Of a stretch of DNA of 64,000 bases, positions 28,201 to 41,500 are shown one piece after another. The translations under genes were made by a program, and so were the position numbers. Position 1 is the first letter of the stretch; each line of letters begins with the position of its first letter. The stretch is from Erysipelothrix anatis (lineage in GTDB: Bacteria; Bacillota_I; Bacilli_A; Erysipelotrichales; Erysipelotrichaceae): NCBI RefSeq assembly GCF_009828745.1, contig NZ_WTSX01000001.1, forward strand, positions 186,001 to 250,000, in the 5' to 3' direction. A model generated the notes under the pieces. That model was not told where the DNA came from. It worked only from the letters and a program-made list of their open reading frames with translations, and did no database searches.

Positions 28201-29549
28201 ACTGTAATCGTATAATCACGCACGCCCTCTTCCAATACAATTGGCTGATTTCCAACAATTAATTTAGACAATGTCACATCACTAGAGTTTCGGTTGAATG
28301 TATACTCATGTTTTTTCTGTGACCCTTTATTTCCAAATACTTTTGCGTACTGCGGTTGTGATGACTGTGCCATAACATTCATACTCAATTGCGTTTTTTG
28401 AACATTACTTGGATTAAGTGTCAATATGTTTCCTTCTACAGGAATTTCCGACAAATAACTAATGCTTCCATTTGGATCATTCAATACTGTATTGAGCATC
28501 ACCGTTTTAGTGCTTTGTTTAACGTTTGTTGAATTAGTATTATCGAATGTTAATACACTACCATCATCCGTCATCGCTGTCGTAGATTTAATGGACACAT
28601 CATCAGAAAGTCTGAGAATGTTAACGCCATAACTTTTTAGCGTATTTCCATTGTGCTTGATAACGACTTCAAATTTATTATTTCCAAGTTCAAGACTTCG
28701 ATCATTAATATTTCCTTGTTTTCCAAGGACCATCGATATTCCACTTGGTGCCCCTTCTTTCAAGGTGATGTCACCACGAATTTTTGAAACTTGACTTGGG
28801 ACAACTAAATCAAAACTATCGTTCTCTACCTTAAAAGATGTCTCCATGTAATCATGTCCATCTACATCTGAACCATCTGCATAAATATTTACCGATTGGA
28901 GTGTAGCACCCAAATCGGGTGCTTCTCCAGCTACGGTTAGCTTTAATGTTGGGTCGAGTGTTCTTGGAACGACACTTTGATTCGAAAAGTTATTAGCTAA
29001 AATCAAATCGTTAAGCTTAAAATTTATTTCTTTTCCAGCTTCAGCATCTGCTTTAACTTTGAAATACATGGTCATCATTGACCCACTTGCTTTTAATGCA
29101 CGATCTGGGTACTGAACTGTTTGACCAGTATACTGGACCGTACTATCAATAATATTATGATTAACTACCCAACCAAGAATTTCGTTTCGACCTTGACGGA
29201 TTGTTGTAAAGGCACCACCTTCAATATCAAGCGGGTAGATAACTTCTTGGTTATCGATGACAATTGGCTCGACCAATTTATCATCATAAACGATTTCATA
29301 TTGAAACATGGCAATATTATTATCACCATTCGTTTCAATATTAACGTCAAATCGGAAAACATCTCCAGGTTTAACTGTAGACCCAGCCGGTAACGGCTTG
29401 GAATCTTGGATATTTTCATATGGATAAGTTTGTTCATCATAGGTTCTGAGACTGACTTTGTTAGGTGTTGCTGCTGAGACGGTATAGTTTTCCGCGAACA
29501 TCGTTCCAAAAAGCAACAAGACCATTATCAGTTTAAATACTTTTTTCAT
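22221..29549 (-). CDS. 2442-residue cohesin/dockerin adaptor protein with cadherin-like repeats
   Basis: A secreted giant. Order: signal peptide (1-27, LIMVLLLFGTMFAENYTVSAA); cohesin-like domain (about 28-215) with VKPGDVFRFDVNIETN, FQYEIVYDDKLVEP and MMTMYFKVKADAEAGKEINF; then about 21 cadherin-like beta-sandwich repeats of roughly 90 residues (to about 2310), each ending in a strand like YTLxVNR. A small beta domain follows (about 2315-2375, LVFYRNGAKLEDTDLVGSGV), then a type-I dockerin (about 2376-2442) with two calcium loops, GDVNGDGRIGVADI and ADVNNDQKVGVADL. AGGAGG precedes the ATG, one base after the upstream stop. Carrying both a cohesin and a dockerin, it is predicted to link the giant subunit to the anchor. 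No catalytic domain or cell-wall anchor is seen. Confidence 0.88.
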   Translation of the reverse strand: MKKVFKLIMVLLLFGTMFAENYTVSAATPNKVSLRTYDEQTYPYENIQDSKPLPAGSTVKPGDVFRFDVNIETNGDNNIAMFQYEIVYDDKLVEPIVIDNQEVIYPLDIEGGAFTTIRQGRNEILGWVVNHNIIDSTVQYTGQTVQYPDRALKASGSMMTMYFKVKADAEAGKEINFKLNDLILANNFSNQSVVPRTLDPTLKLTVAGEAPDLGATLQSVNIYADGSDVDGHDYMETSFKVENDSFDLVVPSQVSKIRGDITLKEGAPSGISMVLGKQGNINDRSLELGNNKFEVVIKHNGNTLKSYGVNILRLSDDVSIKSTTAMTDDGSVLTFDNTNSTNVKQSTKTVMLNTVLNDPNGSISYLSEIPVEGNILTLNPSNVQKTQLSMNVMAQSSQPQYAKVFGNKGSQKKHEYTFNRNSSDVTLSKLIVGNQPIVLEEGVRDYTITVDNAVSEVLIEATTNFDAARVYSDTLKNTSENLNTFSGLLELIPGSNKTTLEVRAQDGTPAKYTITVIRDRKKNNDLHSLNALIKNMEMITAFDANTTYYDLGSVPYSKNETITITASVNPDNASQIVNQSMLGTHALVTGLNSFEIQVVAENESIKTYTIQVTMEANTATEITDETGGTDNPFTPKPDSGIETIKPDSMGPDNKPLDPDGQGDGIAKDKIISDNTAIYRYTVHVPNAVTTFGLDNMDFTIPENARIEGGDAIDLSTGLNTFTFKIVSNVEGSLQSQYIFSVIRAKSSEAALKTLSSNVGTLTPEFSEHTNAYTLNVGADINAVIFDATAKANGVILETIPHTVNVEKEATQATITVSSEDGTSQQVYTIIINRAKSDANDLTALQIDGKDILKSIKDNVYTQTVDTSQESLNIFAEKQHDGAILLINGEVVNQKDVVLDYGVNTILVDVVSESGKKQTYTLTITRTLDHNANLKSLTINNEDFKGLDKDVLSYTLEDVENGVTHLNVAALAENANATVQIDGTSNLKVGKNYITVTVTAHDGKTTKVYTLEVSRKVMDIGVDGFVPGDKVERIENDDSITNPIPGNYYYVVHVPINMKEFSKKDISLAPIAIESGYVISNYHNDPLKLSRTQDNIYTFDVSTQSGELAGTYHIRVVYPDVMPPQIESLKINGKTVPAYAGETAFTINLDDYLAHQDTSITFEIVPDVATNIAEPLEYTFTMKGIATKQLPITLTDSVTTLVNTYQFTFTRSLSKDVSLESLTIDGYKSNGETLPLKLNHSIHDEPYDLFEVLDVPADVDTITIHATPTNANAQVQQGLGEFELKPGKNVFSIQVQAEDQSVPVQQYQIVVIRKLGLLDLKVGSHVIDLSKPSTDWDGSQVYRISEPFDAIDFTHELKATPNHASVTLSGNINRTYELEPGTHRISFEAKAQDGITKQQYHIEYTRTPSIDARLKTLNLNDAKNKIEPAFNPDIYEYIIDIPSSKDFWDLSDFKVEAMHPKTRVKPNGIVKIEGYDEVLYEIQTESETKATLTYTFKIRKESYNFLSDLHIGQNQGLIEPEFNPEVMTYQASIFPGVETFRVYYTLDERFGATVENASELESIPVSSLPRTVDIKVKAKNGDRRTYQIDVDRGLSSRLASLTSDSADILPPFEPGTLEYDVYVPQTTHTISLNPTTEDPKATLSGTYKDVALLDGITPIKITVTNGNYKTDYIVRVHKVKDKTALDTVEVVYGSQRWKALWNEQTQQYEYTVPASIDLEAIMIAAKPQDQEATYEVSNPVDDGAIKRFIIKVTDSFNITKTYNVAVDKSLSENANLKLLQVDGIDVVGFNKETLSYAYTINRDTANVTAIPEDNNARVEITYPKSFADKDVITITVTASQGNQQTYTITLARDADNTALLDSLSVQEGVISPKFNPLQTDYYLTIPNEINQVTPLYTNPVNSHVSVENQSNIEVGNNHVVNVIVTAQNGDKNTYRIHVNRQAPSQNYLESLLVSGNNHGTYNLSPQFSKFGNTYLIDVQDGDSEFTFEATATNNATITGLGTIPVVSFPYSHEIRVVGKDNLPRIYTIMFHKKASSNTAISNLWTDVGKLDPVFDINKTAYNLDVDESVETIEVFGTKTDEKQVIKNLGKHSLKPGRNTIEVEVVAEDGTKVTYTLFVNRAQSSNFGLDTLTVNEGTLSPSFSTGVRQYYVDVDGSVDTLEINATSAFEGASVEGTGTKTLKLGVNIFEIHVTRERNENATYFVVVNRGNTSSNHLSYLQLEGHTMDQPFDKMTQNYTTSIINNEPLTLPVVAISEDPMAKVSISGNENLPAGDHTISITVHREDMEDRIYTIAVTILEMKLKSDIHTVEPKHIQTIHDNQSVLDVKQQMTNPQEHLVFYRNGAKLEDTDLVGSGVIIKLVVDNQEYDEKTIIVKGDVNGDGRIGVADIISVRSYVLGGTLTDWQLLAADVNNDQKVGVADLIGIRSHILGSKNIFEKNEDEQ

Positions 29550-29550
29550 C

Positions 29551-32500
29551 TTATCCTCCTATTCCATTTAATGTACTTATTTTCTTTAAAATATAGTTGG
29601 TGATATATCCTTGATCAAGAACGTTTACGACTTCATCATGATTGATGTTTGCTGCTATGCCTTGGTAATCATCAAATGTTACAATCTTCAGAATAGAGTT
29701 CATAATATCACCCTCATCTAAAACGTTAACAATACCATCGCCATTCGCATCACCCATCACTACAATGACAAGTTGATCGTACACGGTTTCTCCATATTCA
29801 AGTTTTAATACCATACCCGTACCCACCAATTGACTGTCATCAGTAAGTTCAATACCGTTTTTGTCATAGACTTTTAAGGCATCTTGCTCATTAATAAACA
29901 TCTGTTTGTATGATTCAACCGTAGTTGATGGTTCCGAACCGACAACGAAATCTTTAAGTGTTTCTACAGGCGATTCCATTGCATCTATACGTTTAACATC
30001 TAGCGAATCACTGGATAAAGTTAAATTCATCACCGTTACGCCAATGCGTGTTTTAATACCAGGATTTTTTTCACTGCTTATTTCAATCATTGCACCACCT
30101 GGCTTAAGTGCAGTAACAACGCCGCTTTGATCAATACTCAAGACCTCCGGATCCGATACTTTCCACACCAATCCTTGATGTGTTGCATCTTCTGGGTTTA
30201 CAGTTGCCTTGATTCCTTTGACTTCACCAACATTAAGAATTAAAGTTGCTGACTCAACATCAATAGATCGAATATCACGCTCTCGGACAACAACAATCGT
30301 ATACGACTCTTGAGTAATCCCATTCTCTGCTGTCGCAACGACGGTGAAGCTAGTTTCTCCGTACGGTATGGTACGGACTTCATGACCTGTTACCGTTGTT
30401 TGCGCATTTGATGTTTCGACATCGAACCCCATCTCCATAATTGAATCAGGAACAGTAACATAGTATGTTCTTATGTCTGCAGCAAAATTTGGAGAAAGCA
30501 CACCAGTTTGAGGTATGATGTTCGTAATTGATGCATCATGAGCGACAGGTCGCTTAATGACAAACTCATAATGACGTTCGTTTCCGTCTTGACTAGTGAC
30601 CGTAATTCTATGTTTTGTTTCACCAGCACTAATTTCTACGATGCCATCTCCAACAACTGTTGCTCCTTCAGGTAAGACTGTTTTAAATTCAACAGTCGCA
30701 CGACCTTCAGCAACTGTAACCACGTAAGGACCTATATTTTGTGGATCAAATGGTTGTCCAAGCGTCCCGCCCTCCACGATCAGTTCATGAAGTGTATTGT
30801 CACTATTAGGTAGGCGGTTAATACGAACAATATAAGTTCGCGAAACATTTTCCGATGATGTTACGACAATCTTATGGACATTCACGCCAACTTCTAAATC
30901 ACGCACTGTTCCGGTTCCACTTATCATGGATTTCGCATCTTCAGGGGTTGCTATTAAATCCATTTCATGAACCTCAAAAGGTACTGTAATATCATAATTG
31001 TTGATGTATTTATCAAAACTTGGTGAGACATGACCTTTATTGGTCGTTAAGTTTTTCAAGAAATTACTACTAAAAATCTGACGATTAACCGTAAACACAT
31101 AAACTGTATCCGGAATGTTCTCGCTGTTTTTGACAACAACCTTAACCGTATTATCACCAACTTTTAAGTTCGTATTTCCAAATATTTCGTAAGTACTTCG
31201 CGTTGGATCTTCAAGAATCACAGTATCCAGATTTAATTTGGTTACTTCGTTGGGAACCGTTAGTGCATAATTTTCGATTTCTTTGTCGAAGTTTGGATTT
31301 TCGATTAGAGCCTCTTTGAAGCGGATTAACGTTGCTTTTGAACTGATTTCCGCCTCACGAGTAATATCAACATCATAGATTCCCACGTCACCATTACTAC
31401 TTGTCACAACGACATCAAACTCGTTGAGGCCAACGGCAACTTCCTTGATGCCTGCTCCCGAGATGATCGCTTCTGGATCTTCGGATTTTGCACTTATTTC
31501 AACACGTTCTTGTTCATGACTAATGTTTGCAACATATGCCGAACGTAAAGGACTGAATTGAGGTTCGAGTTTACCTGGTTGAATTGCCATAAACGACAAG
31601 CGAGCATTGTTACGTGGTGCCTTTACAATTTTCACTGTATAGGTCATTGAAGCACCCGACTTACCGGTTACTACAATATCGACATTCTTTCCAGCACTGT
31701 CCGAAACATCGACTATTCCAACACCTTCAATAGAGGCAATAGCATGTTCATCTTCTGGCTTCGCACCAATCATGACACTTTTCACGTTTGGATCAACCAT
31801 AAGTGTATAGGGTCCGCCATTTGTTTTATCGAACGGTTCTTTGAAGGTTCCAACGTTAGCTGTAATTGCATCGAGATAAATACTCGATTGTGAAGATTTA
31901 TATACTTTTACTGTATAGGTATCTGTACTCTTACCATTCGCAGCAGTTGTAGTAATAGTCACAGTATTGTTGTCATCACCAAGTGGTGCATCAATACCGT
32001 TTCCCGTGATGACCCATTTTGTCCCTAATGCACTTGGAGTAATTGATGGGGTCAATGTACTAACACCATTTGCTACATATAATGCATACTCTTTTCTCCC
32101 TTTTGAGAAGATAGGTGTTAAGAGCCCTTCTTCGAAACTGAGTTTACTTAGCGTCGCATCTCCTGATAATGCTTGATTAATAATAATTTCGTAGGTTCGT
32201 AAAAGACCATCTTTACTTTGAACAACTACCTTGTATGAGTTTCTTCCTGATGCAACTGGGAATGTTCCAAGTCCTGAAATGATTGTCGCATCATCACTTT
32301 CTTTTGTAGCGTCAATCGTAACTTCAGTAGTTGATGTGTCCACATTTACAACATAACGCGTCGTATCCGGTTTGAAACTTGGAGCAATACCTTTACTTGG
32401 CGTTACTGACAAGGACTTCAAACGATTGCTAAACATTGATGATTCTTGTTGAATAACGTTTAAGGTATAATCACGTGCATCGCCGTTTTCAGCGGTGACA

Positions 32501-35500
32501 CGAATTGTTAAATGATTTTCACCATGTTTAACACCAGAGACAACTAAATTACCTTCATCATCTTGTACACTTGGATATCCAAGAACTTCATACGTTGCTT
32601 TCGCATCTTCTGGAGTCACAGTTAATGTCACAACATCGTGAATGTCAGAAATATAGGTCGTATAATCTGTACGATTTTTATCGAACTCTGGACTCAGTAA
32701 TCCTTCACTGAGTGCGAGCGCAGACAAGTAGTTGTTGTAGGACGCTGAACGCATAACTTTAACTGTATAAATTCGTGACGACCCGTCGGGTGATGCAACT
32801 GTGAGCGGAATTGAATTTTCACCTAGCGCGAGATCAATCCATCCCCCTCCGGTCACCTTCGCGACTGGACGATTTAATGCCACACCCTTAACGGAAATCC
32901 GTTCGACATTTTCCGGAACCCAAACGGTGTATTCAGTCGTTTCCATATCAAATTGAGGCATGAGTTCACCATGACTTAGTTGAATCGTTTGCATTCGATT
33001 ATCGTATGCACGATGAATCGTGACAGTCCGTTTCTCAATGTCACCATTTTGTGCTGTAACACTGATATCAAAGACATTTGCACCAAAATCAAGTGCATAC
33101 TCACCGATTCCCTCAACATTTGCTAAAGGATCCATTGATGTCGCCTTTAGGTTTATATGGTCAACCCCCATGTCGACCGTGTAGGATAGATTTTTCTCTG
33201 TCAGATCAAATGTATGACTTATATCGCCATGCTCCGCACTTAATGAAGCAAGTGATGTATCGTTCGATAACTTTTTGTCCACACTGACATAGTAGGTTTT
33301 AGTCTTCGTTCGATCTTCACTCGTAACGACGATCGTTACCATATTCTTTCCATTCAGTAACGGATCATTACCGCGAATAACGACACGAGCATTCGGAGAA
33401 ACTGGTGTAGCATTGATACCCAGTTTAGAATCATGTTCCCCAACACTGATAGAATAGTGTTGCTTTTGTGGATCAAATGAACCCTCATTGAAATTCAGAT
33501 TTTCAGGCCCTGAAGGTGTTTCTCTAAACGGTATTAGACCAATTAGGGACGCATCATCTGACATTTCTTTAAAAATTGAAATCGTATAAATTGCGACATT
33601 TCCTTCTTGTGCTTCAGTTGCCATCAGTTTAACTGTATTCATACCCGGTTTGAGTTTTACTTCGACACCATTTGTTGCCTTATTACCAGTATCGTTGGGT
33701 GATGATCCTGCTACTAAGGTTGTTTCAACTTGGGGTACACCTTGAACCAATACTTTATCCGTAGCAGACGATACTTTAACGGTGTAGTTCATCATTGCGC
33801 GATTAAATTTAGGTGAAAAATCTTCGCCTTTACTGATAATGACCCCATCTTCACTCACGGTAATTGTCTGAAGATAATTGTTGTAACGCGGCTCACGTAA
33901 AACATGGATGACGTAATCTTTAGTCTCCCCATTTTCCGCAATCCCACGAACAATTACGTCATTATTTCCTTCAGTAAGATAATCATTGTTAAGTACCTCA
34001 TAACGCGCTTTGGGATCCGTTGTTTCTGCTTCAATACCCAATTTGTCAAACTCTGATGCAACGGTTGTGCGATACGTTGTTACGTCTGATTCGAATGGGA
34101 GCTCGATACTTGGATTTGTTATCTTTAAGGATTTGAGACTTGCATCATCACTGCCTGCACGCATTATTTTAATGTTAAAGATACGAGACGTTCCGAAAGG
34201 TGAAACAACTTCAACTTGTATGTCATTACGTCCGATTTTAAGCGGAATGTTATTTATATCAAGAGGATTGTTGAATCGATCATATACGTTAATAGTTTGA
34301 GATTCATGGCCTTTCTTAACAACAAGTCCCACGCGATCTGTTTCGCGAGCAACCTGTCCTTCAAATTGAATGGCAGCATTGTTATAAGATGGATCTAAGG
34401 CACCATTTTGTGAGTCAGTTAGTGTTACATCTTCAAGATCAAGTGTGCGCGATAAGTTACGTTTAATAATAAGCGTATAATTACGTACATCACCATTCTC
34501 AGCCTCGACACCAATTGTCACCTTCGTTGCATCTCCGATCAACTCTCTATCTCCAATCGATGAAAGAATTTTCGCTTTAGGATCTTGTGTAAATGCACGA
34601 ATAACAACAGACGTTGTTCCCGCTTCTACTCCAACCTCGTACTCAGAGACATCTGGGTTAAACGGAATTTTAAAGATACTTCCGTCAACTTCAATCGAAG
34701 ATAACTTGTTATTACGGGAACGAACATAAGTCACATTAAAGGTGTATGTAGTGCTTGTTGTTCCATCCTCACTTGTAACTTTTATTTTAAATGGTTTCAC
34801 AGTTCCAACTTCGAGGTTGATTGCTTCTTTTGGCTCATAGCTTACGACTGCTTTATCATCAGCTGTAACAAGTTTCTTGATATAAGTGTGGTCAAATGTT
34901 TTCACATCACCACTCATCTCCAAGTCATAAGTGAATACGTTTGGATTGAACGATCGATTCAAGGTTCCCGACTCAAACTGTAATTCTTTAATCGTAGAAT
35001 CATTCCCGGAACTTCGGTCAATCAGGATACGATAAGTTTCAATCGTATAACCGTCTACTGCCCGTACCCTTAACTCATATATATTTTCATTTGTAGTACT
35101 CAACACTAAATCCCCACTCGTCTCAACACGAGCATTAGGGTCTACTGTTTCAAATTTAATATCACTTGCATAGAGTACTTTTTTACTGTTTGGAACCTTG
35201 AGATGGTATGTAAAAATCGATGCGTCAAAGTTCTCTTCGAATTCATAGCCAGTAACAGCGAGTTTTTTTAATCTCGTTTCGTCTGTTTGTGGTCTTGTAA
35301 CATTAATTGTGTACGTCTTCGTTTCACCATTCTCTGCAGTTACTACAATTTCACGAACATTTTTTCCAGGTTCCAACAATTGACGTGTATGACCTGTAAC
35401 CTTGGCATTACGATCTTCTGTATTCACATTAAAGGATAAGTAGTTCGTCGTACTTTCGGTCGTTAAGTTGTAGACGTCTTTGGTGTAATTAAAGTTCGGT

Positions 35501-38500
35501 ATTAGCGAACCATTACTTGGCGTAATGTTTGTAAGTGCATTATTCGTTGAGGCCGGTCGATTCACGACAACCGTATATGTTTTCTGAATACCAGAATCAC
35601 TAGTTACAACGATTGGTAGTCTATTTTCTCCTACATGAAGTTTTTGTTGACCATCACCTGTAACAGTTGCGGTTTTACTTGTCGCCGAAATATTGATACT
35701 TTCAGTTCCTACAGGAACCTCTTCATTCACGGTATAAACGTCAGTTTGGGGATCAAATGTCGGCGAATATGCCATATTTTCACCCTTGAGCTGAATCGAC
35801 AAGTCCGTGAGTTGGTTATCATTTGAATGAGCACGATTCACAACAACGTGATATTTTCGCTCAATCTTGGTTCGTGAACTAACTGTAATTACAAAGCGAT
35901 TTTCCCCATACATAAGTCCGAATTTTTCGAGACCAGACACGGTTGATGTTGATAACGTTGCTTCGCCATCAAATGTAATTGTTTCTTGATCATAAGGAAC
36001 TTCAACACGATATTCCATGATGCCTTTGTAGAATTGTGGAGTTATCAACTCAGCATCAACCGATAGATACTCAAGGAAGTTATTGGCATAGATTTGACGA
36101 TACACTTCCAATACATACGTTTCGACTTTATCTTTAGCACTTGAAGTTACTTCTATTTCAACAACATTACGTCCTTCAATAAAGTTTTCATTACCACGGA
36201 CCACAACTTTCGCCTTTGGATCAATTTTCTCAAAATCCATTTGTAAGGATGTCATTTCATTATCCACAGTCAACATGTAATGGGTTCTCGCTGGATCAAA
36301 TCCATTTTCAAATGGGTAATTTTGAACCTTAAGTTGTTTCAGTTTTGCACTGTTAATTGGATCACGTGTCACTGAATACTTAAACGTCACAACTTCTCCA
36401 TTCTCTGCTGTGACATTCATGATGATTGTATTTTCACCAACCGTTAACGGGTATTCTTTAAGACCAGAAACCGTTGCTTTTTCATGATTTGCATGAGCGT
36501 CCAATTTAAACGTCTCTACTTCATAAGGGAAACGGTATGTATAACTACGGACGTCATTTGAGAAATCCTCCTGATGTTGATCATTCACAAATACATCTGT
36601 CAATGTATTGTCATCTGCGCCTTCTCGATGAATGACTACTGTGTATGTTTTTCGTAGACCAGACTCGCTGGCCACATTGATATCTACGTAGTTGTCACCA
36701 ACATTGAGTGTTTGAACTTGTCCATACTGAGCTGTAGCATTTAGATCAGATGTGATTGCGTCAACATTAACTTGCGTTACGTCATGTCCAACATTCGCCT
36801 TATAAACTGTTTGATTGCCAGAGAAACTAGGATTCAAACGAACACCACTAATTGTTAAGCTACGAAGATTTGCATTTTTTGACGGTTCTTTATTGATTGT
36901 CAACGTGTAATCTTCCACTGTAATACGGTCTTCCGCTGTTACACGAACGATGACCACATTTTTAGTACCAAATACAAAACTGTGGTTACCAATAATTTCG
37001 ACTGTCGCTTTATTGTGTGTCGGTGTTGCACTGATTCCTAACTGGGTATTTTCAGTCGTTCCGGTGTAAGTGAATATATTCGGTTTAAAATTGATGTTGT
37101 TGTTCTTTAATCCTGACACATTCAGTCGACTCAATGTGGCATCACTGGATGGTGCACGATAAACCAAAATCTGCGTATCTCGTATAATATTGTTTTTTGC
37201 TGTTGCACGGATATTGATTAAATTATTACCAACTTCTAATGGATGACTCCCAACACCCGAAAGTACGACATCTGCTGTTTTTGTTTTTGCATTAACGTTG
37301 AATGTCGCGATGTCATTGCCAACATGAACACGATAAAATTGGGTATCCGGACTAAATCCAGGTATCAATTTTCCAGATGATACCGTCAAATCTGATAAAT
37401 GAATTGTTTCGCTTGGTGCATCTTGTACATATACATTTAACGTATAGTCTTTAAAAGTATCTTTTGCCTCCGAGTGAACTCGTACCGTTACTTTATTTGC
37501 CCCTGTTTTCAGTGCCTCATTTCCTAAAACACTGACCTGTGCCTCGGGGTGTTGTGTTGCTGTTTCTAGGTTAATTCGCGATGTCCCTTTTGGTACCATG
37601 ACATCATACTCAATGACATCTGGTTTAAACCCGCGGTTTAAAGATCCCTCATGAACAATCAAAGTTTCTAAATCAGCATTTGTAGAAGCATCCCGAACAA
37701 CATTTAGAACGTAAGCTACACTTGCGCCACTATCTGCAGTAGATTGAATCGTAATTGTATTCGATCCAACTTCTAATTGCGTCTCACCAGTTCCCTGAAT
37801 CGTAGTCGAGGTAACCTTCGGACTTGCATTGACTGTAATCGTTTCTACCTCATTACCAACATTAATCTTATATGCTGTCGTTTGAGCATCGAATGACGGA
37901 TCAAATGTTGCAGCAGGTGTTGTTGTAATTGAGGATAGTGATGGATCACTGTTTTTCGCCATATTGACATGAACTGTATATGTTTTAGGTTCATAGTTTT
38001 CAGCTGTTGCAACGATGCTGATGGTGTTATCACCTGGAACCAAATAAACTTTACCTACTCCACTTACACGTGTGAGTGGGTGTTGTGCTGTAGCGGCAAG
38101 GTTGAGAGCTTCTTCTGTATACGGTACATCCACAGAATAGGTTTCTACCTCTGGATCAAATGCTTCAATTTCAAACATACTGCTCGTGATACTACTTAGA
38201 TTATTGTTTGTCGCGAATGGTTTTGTAACTGTAATTACATATTGGCTAATACTTCCATCTTCTGCTGTTACCCGGACATTCACGGTATTGTCTCCTGGAT
38301 AAAAACGAGACGTATTTCCAGTTATAGAATATGAGGCAAATTCACTTTGAAGTTTTACCTCAATTTCCGGCTTCACAACGGTATCTGTAACACTAAGTGT
38401 TTGACGAAGTGCGTCCGATGAAAACTCGGTCATCTCAACACCAGAAATTTTAAGACTCGCTATTTTCGAATTACTTGATTGTTTTCGAACGACATTAAGA

Positions 38501-41500
38501 GTGTAAGTTTGTACAGTTCCATCTTGGGCTTTTGTTTGAATGTTGATAACATTTGAGCCTACACTTAAGGTATGCTTTCCTGCTCCAGAAACTGTCGTTT
38601 CTTCGGCTTCGGCTAATGCCTCAATTTCGACAAAATCGATAGCATTATCAACTGTTACCACATAATTTGAAATTACTTTTTGGAAAGACGGGGACAATGG
38701 CAGGATTGTATCGTTATGCTTCACAGTTAACTGTTTTAAGAAGGTATTTGCATTATCCTCACGGTAAATATTTAAAGTATAATCTTTCGTCTCCCCATTA
38801 TTTGCTGTTACCCGATAAATAACTTTATTTAACCCTAAATCTAAATCATCTTTATCTTTTAAAATGGTAACTTTAGCTTCTGGATCCATCGTTTGATAGT
38901 GGACATCGATTTCCGAGAATTTTGTGTACTCATGAGGTACTGAGACGTAGTACTCAGTGATGTCTGGGTTAAACTCTAAATCCCGTTTCGGCGCGTTAAG
39001 TGCAAAGGCTTCAAAATCTGCATTACCTGTCATATCACGATCAATGGCGAACGTATATGCATGGTAGCTTGACCCATCCTCACTTAAAACATCAATGTAT
39101 TGCGTGTTGTCAGGGCCTGGTTGTAATTCTAATACCCCTTCTCCTGTAACGACTTGGTATGCATGATCCTTTATGACCGAAAACTCAAGTGAACGAATAC
39201 GAGATGGTACGATCATCGTATAATGACCACCGTCCGAATTTAAATCATTATGTGGATCAAATGTTGGTGATAACTTACAGTACTCGTCAGATACACCACA
39301 AAGTGAAGGTATTAACCCATTAATCACAACATCTTTGGGAAGTGAATTTTCAGACGCATCACGATTCACTTTAATAGTCGTAATCCGGATTGTTCCATCT
39401 TCAGCTGTTACTGGAATTTTGAAAGTCGACGTTCCCGCAGGAATGTCAAATGTTCCATTTCCGGATACTGATGCATATGGATCCATCGGAATTCCTTTAA
39501 TCGTTAGTTCTGTGTCATCTTTACCTAATTGAAGCGTGTAGTCTGTCTCTTCTGTTACAAATGTAGGACTTAATGTTCCTTTGCTTACTTCTAGACGCGA
39601 TAGATGATTATCTTCCGAAGCTTTTTTAAGTGCCGTTACGCGAACAAATCCATTGCCTTTATTACCTTGTGTAAATCCACTTTCTTTATTCGGCATATTT
39701 TGATTTCCACTTAGCAATACCGTATCTTTTAGCATGAATCGTGTTGCAGGTGCATAACCGGACGGTTTGTATGATTTATCAGTATAAACATAGCCCGATC
39801 CACCACCACCTCCACGATCATCATCACGTGAATAATCCGGATAGACACCACCACCGCCGTACCAGCCGCCACCGCCGGCACCACCACGACCATCTTTGTA
39901 GTAACTACCCGCTCCACCGACACCAAAACTTGCATAGTTTCCAGCACTAGATTGGGTTCCGCCTTGACCACCCGAACCATATGATTCTGTTCGAGATACG
40001 CCGTTGATACCACCTCCGGCACCTCCTGGTTTGTTACTTGCACCAACAGACCCACCGCCACCGGCAACTAAAATACGATTAAAGAGTGAATCTGATTCTA
40101 CACGAATATCAGATGCACCACCACCATAGACATTAGACGTCCCTGATGATGCACCACCATTCCATCCCCGCGCTAGCGAATTTCCTGCACCACCAACGTA
40201 GATTATGACTTCTTCACCTTTTTTTAGAGGTACGATACCCGTTGCATATCCGCCCAGTCCACCTGAACTTCCGCCTCGGTTTCCACCTTCAGCTCCCCAA
40301 GCTTCTAGTTGATAGTTTCCTGTATAAGGGGCTGTAAAATATTGGGCTTTACCTGTATAAACAAAATCTGTAGCAATGCTTTGGGCGCCATCTCCAGCAT
40401 CACCGCGGTTAACGTTCAAGGTGTAAACCTGTTGCCCAATATTTGGTTCGTCAACAGTAATTAGTACTGTATTTTTTCCTTTACGCAAATACCCATTACC
40501 GCTGATGCTCACCGTTGCCTCATGATCAAATGGAATTGCTGTGATATTCAGCGAAACGGTAGCATTCGGAATTTGCACATCGTAGTTGAAAACTTCCGGA
40601 TTAAATTCAAACGTTAGTTCATCTAACTCAAGTGTTTTAAGTCGGTTTGAATCTTCAATTTTTGGTGTAATTCGATATACGTTTTGTTTGTTCCCGTCCT
40701 CAGATGTAACATTAATTTCTAGTGTTTTGCCGTTTTCAATAATGTGATCACCCAATCCCGTTATAGTTTGTTTGGGACGATTTGTGGTTGCCGTAATTGC
40801 AACAGCACGATCTGCATCATAGGGAAGTTCTAAGACATAGTCGTAGATATTTTCTTTGAAGCCTTCTAGTACTACATCGTTAACTGATATAGCATATGCA
40901 TCCGCATTATTTGATGGGTTTCTTTGTACATTAAACGTATAGACATTCAAGGTTCCATCCTGACCTGTTACCGTAATTGGGTATGCTGTAGTTCCTGGTT
41001 GAATCGTAATCTCTTGATCATTATCCCAATTATGAACAGCATTTCGATCTGTTGTTGTTGCTGCGATTTTTACTTTGGTCGTATCAGCATCAATCGCAAC
41101 ATTGTAATTTTTAATTGAGGGTGTGAACGGCACATCAAAAGTACCCTCACTGAAGGTCACAGAACTGAGAGTCGCATCTGATGAGTATTTATTCAATAAA
41201 GAAATCCGTACAAATCCGTCTCCTTCATTTCCTTCGATTGTATGCCCTTCATGACCTGGCATTGATTGGGTTCCATCGAGTAGTTTATCATTATGCATCA
41301 TGTATTTTTGAGAAGGTCGATAGTTAGTTGGCTTATATGACTTTTCACTGTATACATAACCAGATCCACCAGCACCAGATCCTGTCGAATTGCGATAGTT
41401 AGCAGCGGCACCGCCACCATACCAACCGCCACCACCAGCTCCGGCGCCATAATCTATTGAGCTACCGCTTCCAATTCCACCGCCAGCACCCGTTCCAAAG

